Below are positions 59,238 through 64,000 of a DNA stretch of 64,000 nucleotides, one piece after another (position 1 is the stretch's first letter; every line of letters starts with the position of its first letter). The notes under the pieces were generated by a model, which was not told the origin of the DNA, searched no databases, and worked only from the letters and a program-made list of their open reading frames with translations. Made by a program: the position numbers and the translations under genes. The DNA comes from Malania oleifera (taxonomy: Eukaryota > Streptophyta > Magnoliopsida > Santalales > Ximeniaceae), in contig NC_080422.1 of assembly GCF_029873635.1 (NCBI RefSeq), positions 16,708,049-16,772,048 of the forward strand. Reading direction: 5' to 3'.

Positions 59238-59510
59238 TGCCTACTGAGTCATGGTCATCTGCTGGTCTGTTTTTGGCTTTCTGAGTCGTGCTCGTCAATT
59301 TGGCCTCTGCGTCTAATGAGTCGTGTTCATTTACTGGGCTGTTTTTGGCCTTACGAGTCATGCTTATCATTTGGGTCTTTCATGCTTAATGAGTCATGCT
59401 CATCTGCGGGGCTATTTTTGACCTTCCGAGTCGTGCTCGTCAGTTTGACTTCTGTGCCCAATGATTCGTGCTCATCTACTGGATTGTTTTTGGCCTTACG
59501 AGGCGTCATC
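59238..59510. repeat. 72-73 bp tandem array
   Basis: About 3.7 units around 'taatgagtcgtgctcatct...ggctgtttttggcctt', with starts near 59242, 59314, 59387 and 59459. Confidence 0.85.
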
Positions 59511-59713
59511 TTTCCTGCAAAAGTGTAATAAATACCCGTTTAAATCAGTCGTACTATGGAAAGCCGCGAGTCCTTGATATTGGTGTAACGTCAACGTCTA
59601 CGGGGACTGTCATACGTACGAGTATTTTTTAATCCTTTTCCTCGAGACGCAATCCCACCCTGCAGAGGAGCTCTCTCAAGATTCTCACTCTCTTGGGGAT
59701 CCATGCAAGCCTT

Positions 59714-59724
59714 TCTCTATAAAG
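59714..59724 (+). promoter_or_regulatory. TATA-like box ahead of the antisense ORF
   Basis: TCTCTATAAAGG on the plus strand, in a GC-richer stretch with a CT-rich leader after it, about 330 bp before the ATG at 60049. Suggests the accessory ORF had its own promoter. Confidence 0.45.
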
Positions 59725-60048
59725 GTAGGGGCCCTTCATTTGCTCCCCATCTCATTCAAAGGGTTTTTACCTTTTGCTAGGTACGCTCTCGCTTGGCGTC
59801 TCTCCTTGCTTTTCTTCGTCTTTATGTTGACTTGCATGTTTGTTTTATTGTTCTTCATGTTCTTCACTGTTCTTGATATAATCTTGCCCGTTTAATCTTC
59901 TTTTGTATGGTAGCTTTGTTGTTTTTTTTACAAAATTTGTTCGTTTGATCTCCTTTGGTATCTTATCTCCCTTGTTTTTGTGGGAAGCTCGTCTGTTTGA
60001 TCTGTTTGGAAGTTCTTCATTTCGTTCGTTCCATATTTCGCTCTCTTT

Positions 60049-61740
60049 ATGGAGTCTTCCTCGCAGCGCATGAGGGCTCCGACCACAATAAGGAGTGCTC
60101 GATGTGACCTAACCCCCGCCGATATGCAAAATATTCGATACTTTTTTGCCATCCCTTCAAATATCACTATTAGATTACCCGACAACTCCGAATCAGCCCT
60201 TGATCCGAGCTCTGAAGAGCTTTGCCTTTACATCGACTACCTGGATCTAGGCCTTAGACTACCTTTTTCCCCCTTCATTTCTAGCGTACTACGTTTTTAC
60301 CAAATTGCCCCTTCACAGTTGGTTCCGAACTCCTATCTTACACTAGTGTGTTTTTCCGTCCTCCTTCTCCGGCTCGATCATCAGCCCACCGTGCCTCTCT
60401 TTTGGAGTTGTTTCCAAATGCGGATGCACTTTGTAGAAAAGGAGTTGTATTACTTCAATTCTTTGTCAGGTTATAAACTTTTCACCCTGGGCAGCTCTTC
60501 CATACACAATTGGAAGTCTCGGTACTTCTTTGTTTCAGGGGAGATGAACTATACGGGCCCTCTTGTATGGTCTGCTCCTCTAGAGGGTGACATTCTTCTT
60601 CCTTACCTTTTTTTTTTTTTGCAGGGCTGTGTGCAGGATACTCGTTTACTTACTTTTTTTCCTCTCTCCTTTTTGTAGCTCGGGTGCGCCACATTCTTCC
60701 GAGTCTTTCCCTTGCTGAGCAGGCCATATTGAAAGATCTATGGGCCCTAGTTCAGCAGGGGATTGTCCCTCACGAGAAGCTGCTCCAGGAGCGAGTTCTT
60801 GTGCAGTGGGGGATCAGCCATGTTTCCTCAAGTCTTGTCTTGCCTTTGATTTCTATGATATGCACTCAAATACTTTTGCTTTGTTGGTGTTTTTATACCC
60901 TTTCTTATTTTTGCAGATATGGATTTTAACAAATATGAGTCTCTCATGGGGGAAGCCAAGAAGTACAGAGCAAGTGAGAGCAGGAAGAAAAGAAGAGAGC
61001 TTGAAGGAGAATCATCTCAAAGGGATGTCCCCACTGCGGGTGATAGTGAAGCTCCTGCTGGGAGAACATTACGGCGCGTCCTTCGAGGCCTATGGCTAAT
61101 ACTGAAGCAATTTATTAGGAGCTGATGCGTTCTGTTTTTGCTTTACCCAAGGCTGTTCACGTCGAAGATTTCGTGCAGGCTCAGTATTCCCTACCTGGCA
61201 TTCTCTCAGCGCAGATTCGGCATACCACATACCAGGTCTTGTTTTACTTAATATTTTTCGGCCATATTGCTTTTCTCCTTAGACATTGCTTTATTATTTG
61301 TTCTGCCCTTTGTACTTCTCCTCAGCTAGCGACGATGACCTTAGCCCAAGAAGAGAAGGTTGCCGAGATGGGGAAAAGTACGTCGTTGCTCAGAATGAAC
61401 TTCGTGATGCCGAGATCCTTGAACGCACCCTATAGGCTGAGATTGAGCGTATTCGTAGGGAGGAGGTACCTGCCAAAGAGGCTGTCACTGCTGTTAATGC
61501 CTCCCGAGCCGCAGTAAAGGAGTATAAGGACTCCACATAGTTCGTTATGGACACCTCCAAAGCTTACAGGGTGGGGTCCAGGAGGTGTCGGGAACAGGTC
61601 AAAACCAAGCACCCTGACCTTCCCCTGGATGGTGTGAGCTCACACGGATATGGCAACGAGAGTCCCGAATCCGGGGAAGTTCTGGACGAGGAAGAAGATA
61701 GGGAGGAAGAGGAAGCTGGAGAGAGGAGCAAGGCAAGCTA
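60049..61740 (+). mobile_element. Antisense accessory ORF region of the Tat-lineage element
   Basis: Plus strand, opposite to the element's pol. The first block (from 60049) holds text like the 'putative gypsy type transposon' domain of plant proteins: YIDYLDLGLRLPFSPFI, FYQIAPSQLVPNSY. Later blocks include SLAEQAILKDLWALVQQG (about 60700), DFNKYESLMGEAKKY (about 60919) and a charged, glutamate-rich end (about 61670-61740). Pyrimidine tracts ending in CAG or TAG (about 60624, 60678, 60917) look like splice acceptors, and spliced accessory ORFs are known in such elements. The role is unknown. Treated as a fossil, not joined. Confidence 0.6.
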
Positions 61741-61876
61741 GTTGGCTGGAACTTTACTTGTAATATATATATTCTTAAACTTTATTGACGTAGTACAATT
61801 GCTGTAATCGGAACTTTTATTACTGCGTTGTAAGAAACGCTTAAGAATAGTTTTTTTTTTTTAACATATCCGAGTT
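61741..61876. other. Short spacer between convergent ORFs
   Basis: AT-rich with a T-run (61850-61861), between the antisense ORF end and the integrase end. Confidence 0.5.
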
Positions 61877-62500
61877 TCATGTATTATTGATCTTTTCCCC
61901 CTCTACATCCTCCAACTTGTATGTCCCCGGCTTTATCTTGGTTGTAACTCTGTATGGACCCTCCCAGTTTGGCTTCAGCTTGTGCGACCCTGACTCTATT
62001 GGGCTTTTTCGCGTCTTCCTTAGAACCAAGTCTCCGGGCTGGAAATTTTGCACTCTGACGCGATTGTTGTAGTATTTTGCTATCCTCTGTTGGTATGTTG
62101 CAACTCTTAGACTAGCCTGATCCTGTCTCTCCTCCAGCAGGTCTATTTCTGATCTGAGCTCTTCATTGTTGGTTTGCTCGTTAAAGTATTGCCTTCGCCA
62201 GGAGGGGATCCCTTCTTCTACTGGGATGACCTCTTCTGTGCCAAAGACGAGCATGAACGGGGTTTCCCCTGTTGCCGCTCTCTTGGTGGTGTGGTATGCC
62301 CATATGACGGACGAGGATTCCTCTATCCACCTGCCTTGCATAGATTTGAGTCGCGTCCTTAGGCCGTGCAGTATCATCTGGTTCATGTTCTCTACATGTC
62401 CATTGCTCTAGGGGTGTGCCACTGACGCGAAAATGAGCTTAATAGATAAGTCCGAACAGAACTTTTTGAGGCGCTGATTACTCGTCAAAGCTGCGTAATT
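61877..62500 (-). mobile_element. Integrase C-terminal half (Tat lineage)
   Basis: Minus strand: FASVAHP and VENMNQMILHGLRTRLK (core end), WAYHTTKRAATGETPFMLVFG, and LKPNWEGPYRVTTKIKPGTYKLEDVEG (C-terminal domain). These are hallmarks of plant gypsy non-chromovirus integrases. The N-terminal part is missing at the border with the next repeat. Confidence 0.9.
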
Positions 62501-64000
62501 GGGCATCGTAACCCGGGCTTTACGGTTTATATTTTTAATTAAATGTCCAAAATTGTCCAATATTTTAATAAAGTACCAAAATCATCATTCTTGAACTTTA
62601 TTGCATTATTTATGAAGTTTTGATAATTTTTTGTTGCAGGAAAAATCTCGAAAACCAAAACCGATACCTGTTCGTATTTCGTGCATAACTTTTCCTTTTG
62701 AGCTCCGATCGAGACGATTCAAATTTTTGGAGAAAGAGAAAAGGATTATCTACAACTTTTGTGTTTTGAGTTTTGTGAGAAACAAGCTCCAGAAGAGTTA
62801 GATTTGCGATGAACAGAGAATGAAAAAAATGAAAAAAAAAAAAATATAACAATTCGGGTTGGGTCAAGTTGCCGAGTCAGCTCCAATTGGGTCAGGTTGA
62901 GCCATCCGGGTCATGGGTTAGGGCAAGCCTCCCCTCTCCTTTATTTAAATTTCCCATTCTCCTTCTTTTCCCCTGTTGGGCGCTGTCCCTAGCCGTACCT
63001 CTTGCTCTGTTTTTACTTCTTGTCTCCTTTTCTCTTCTCTTAACCTCTCTTCCCTTACTCCTCCTTCTTCCCTAGCTCTTCCTCTTTATCTCTCACTTAG
63101 ATCCCCTTCCTCTCTTAATCTCCTTCTTCATCCTTCCCTCTGTTCTCTTTTCCTTTCAGTTCCCTATCCCTCCTTAACCCTTTGCAACTCGAAAGCCAGC
63201 AGCTCTTCTTGCTGTCCCAGCCACACTAGAGTTACAGCATACCAGCAGAGCAGCACCCATGGCAGCCACCATACCAACCCCAGACCTCCTATTGCTGCAC
63301 AGATTTGAGCCAAAGAACAGCCGCCTCTGTTCCATGTTCGAGCAACAACTCTGGAGGACTTCCCTGCAATCCGAGACCTCCACCATCTGCTGCCATGGCC
63401 GAGCTCTCATGCTCTCTCTCTCTTATCTTTTCTCTTTCTTTTATTATTACTAATTAATTAGTTGATTATTGTTAACTTTTTATTTGAGTTTATTGTTATT
63501 TTTAGATTTTGAATATTATTTGGGGTGTTTCATTATTATTGAAGTTTAATTGTTTTTTTTTTTAATTTTCTTTCAGTTAAATTTTTTTCCGTAGATTAGT
63601 TTAATATTCCAAGTTATTTAAGGTTTGATTTTTAGTATGTGTGTGAGTGTTTGATTGACTTTCTATTGCATGTTTTATTTCTTTATTTGTAGTTGCCATC
63701 TTTAATAATGCGTGTTTAGGTATTTCCTTAAGTAGACTAGGATTTCCATACTTGTTTTTTTTTAATTTAGTGAATGTTAGTTTTAGGGTTTTTAAATTAC
63801 GTGCCATTTAATACATCAGAAGTAAAATTGAACAATCTTTAAAATCTCGAATCTGAACCAAGTTCAGTAACCTTTTTGTTTTCGATTGGTCGAACGTAAA
63901 ATCTGAGATTAAACGCATTCCCTGAGGAGACGATCTGGCCCTTGGGCTGAGTATTACACGACAGAACTCCTATACTTGGGATAGCTTCCGAGCTGCTCAT
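62501..64000 (+). repeat. Probable LTR/leader of another element, running off the window
   Basis: Abrupt change at about 62500 from integrase-coding DNA to CGTAACCCGGGCTTTACGG. It then has the phrase 'gcataacttttccttttgagctccgatcgagacgattc', common in plant LTRs, a TATA-like CTTTATTTAAATTTCCC (62938-62954), a CT-rich leader and an end with ACTCCTATACTTGGGATAGC, as found just before primer sites of some gypsy elements. Boundaries are uncertain. Frames in the CT-rich part (62976-63400) are not convincing genes. Confidence 0.4.

Larger units (their letters stand above)
57383..62500 (-). mobile_element. Ty3/gypsy element of the Tat lineage, 3' part
   Basis: Minus-strand element: integrase C-terminal half at 61877-62500, then (leftwards) an antisense accessory ORF region (60049-61740), tandem arrays (57963-59510) and LTR-like DNA starting TGTTGTAGGG near 57383. 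Tat elements (Grande, Ogre, Retand, Cinful) are known for accessory ORFs downstream of integrase, antisense in Grande, and for tandem repeats near the 3' end. The LTR inner boundary was not found. The right side is cut near 62500 by another repeat. Fossil. Confidence 0.65.

Noticed and set aside
62976-63453. Plus- and minus-strand frames in CT-rich DNA
   Set aside because: Low-complexity leucine/serine translations of a CT-rich leader-like stretch.
1-64000. CRISPR array, bacterial operon or tRNA/rRNA gene
   Set aside because: No regularly spaced identical repeats with unique spacers, no operon structure, and no complete tRNA cloverleaf or rRNA sequence recognised; the tandem repeats present belong to LTR elements.

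Overview
This window is eukaryotic nuclear DNA from a flowering plant, most likely a eudicot. Supporting signs are AT-rich intergenic DNA, GT-AG introns, an Aux/IAA auxin-repressor gene, plant-type Ty1/copia and Ty3/gypsy LTR elements, initiator-Met-tRNA primer sites, a plant L1 LINE, a tRNA-derived SINE and hAT/MITE remnants. I cannot name the species. Only two host genes are well supported: a five-exon Aux/IAA gene (21717-22979) and an intronless-CDS gene of the plant 'protein CDI' / nucleotide-diphospho-sugar transferase-like family (53582-54403). Nearly everything else with structure is transposon-derived.

Layout. 1-6556: two partial Tnt1/Tork-type copia bodies head to tail, closed by one 408-bp LTR. 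6557-7000: tail of another LTR carrying CTCGTCGACGAG palindromes. 7265-7765: LINE reverse-transcriptase scraps. 9474-9887: minus-strand tRNA-type SINE with target duplication. 12771-15412: hAT-like element (8-bp target duplication) with an L1 LINE inside that looks 5'-inverted. 15413-21570: AT-rich DNA with a small MITE family, one probable solo copia LTR and a G25 tract. 21570-23010: Aux/IAA gene. 23922-24328: copia solo LTR. 25152-31312: decayed gypsy DNA with a 2.15-kb solo LTR (CCTGG duplication) nested in it. 31313-31990: 5' end of a minus-strand copia.

32569-51864 is a minus-strand Tekay-like gypsy element with ~2.0-kb LTRs. A complete-outline SIRE-type copia (33303-43563) sits inside its 3' LTR; the other gypsy LTR preserves the unoccupied site. 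53200-54700 is the CDI-like gene. 56500-56874 is a copia solo LTR with an exact CCTAA duplication. 57048-57382 is an Ale-like copia 3' end. 57383-62500 is a Tat-lineage gypsy in minus orientation with 3' tandem arrays and a plus-strand (antisense) accessory ORF that has its own TATA-like box. It is cut at the right by another probable LTR (62500-64000).

Most interesting observations: (1) a two-stem hairpin (ACGTA/GAA internal loop, pairing stems of differing sequence) shared by Tork-type LTRs and by the SIRE-type LTR; (2) GNRA-like GCGA hairpins in the SIRE LTR, with a paired A-T to G-C difference between the two LTRs; (3) CGTCGACG-core palindrome arrays in several LTRs; (4) the apparent twin-primed LINE inside a hAT-like element. 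The host genes show no operon-like relation. Their setting is ordinary genic islands among nested retroelements.
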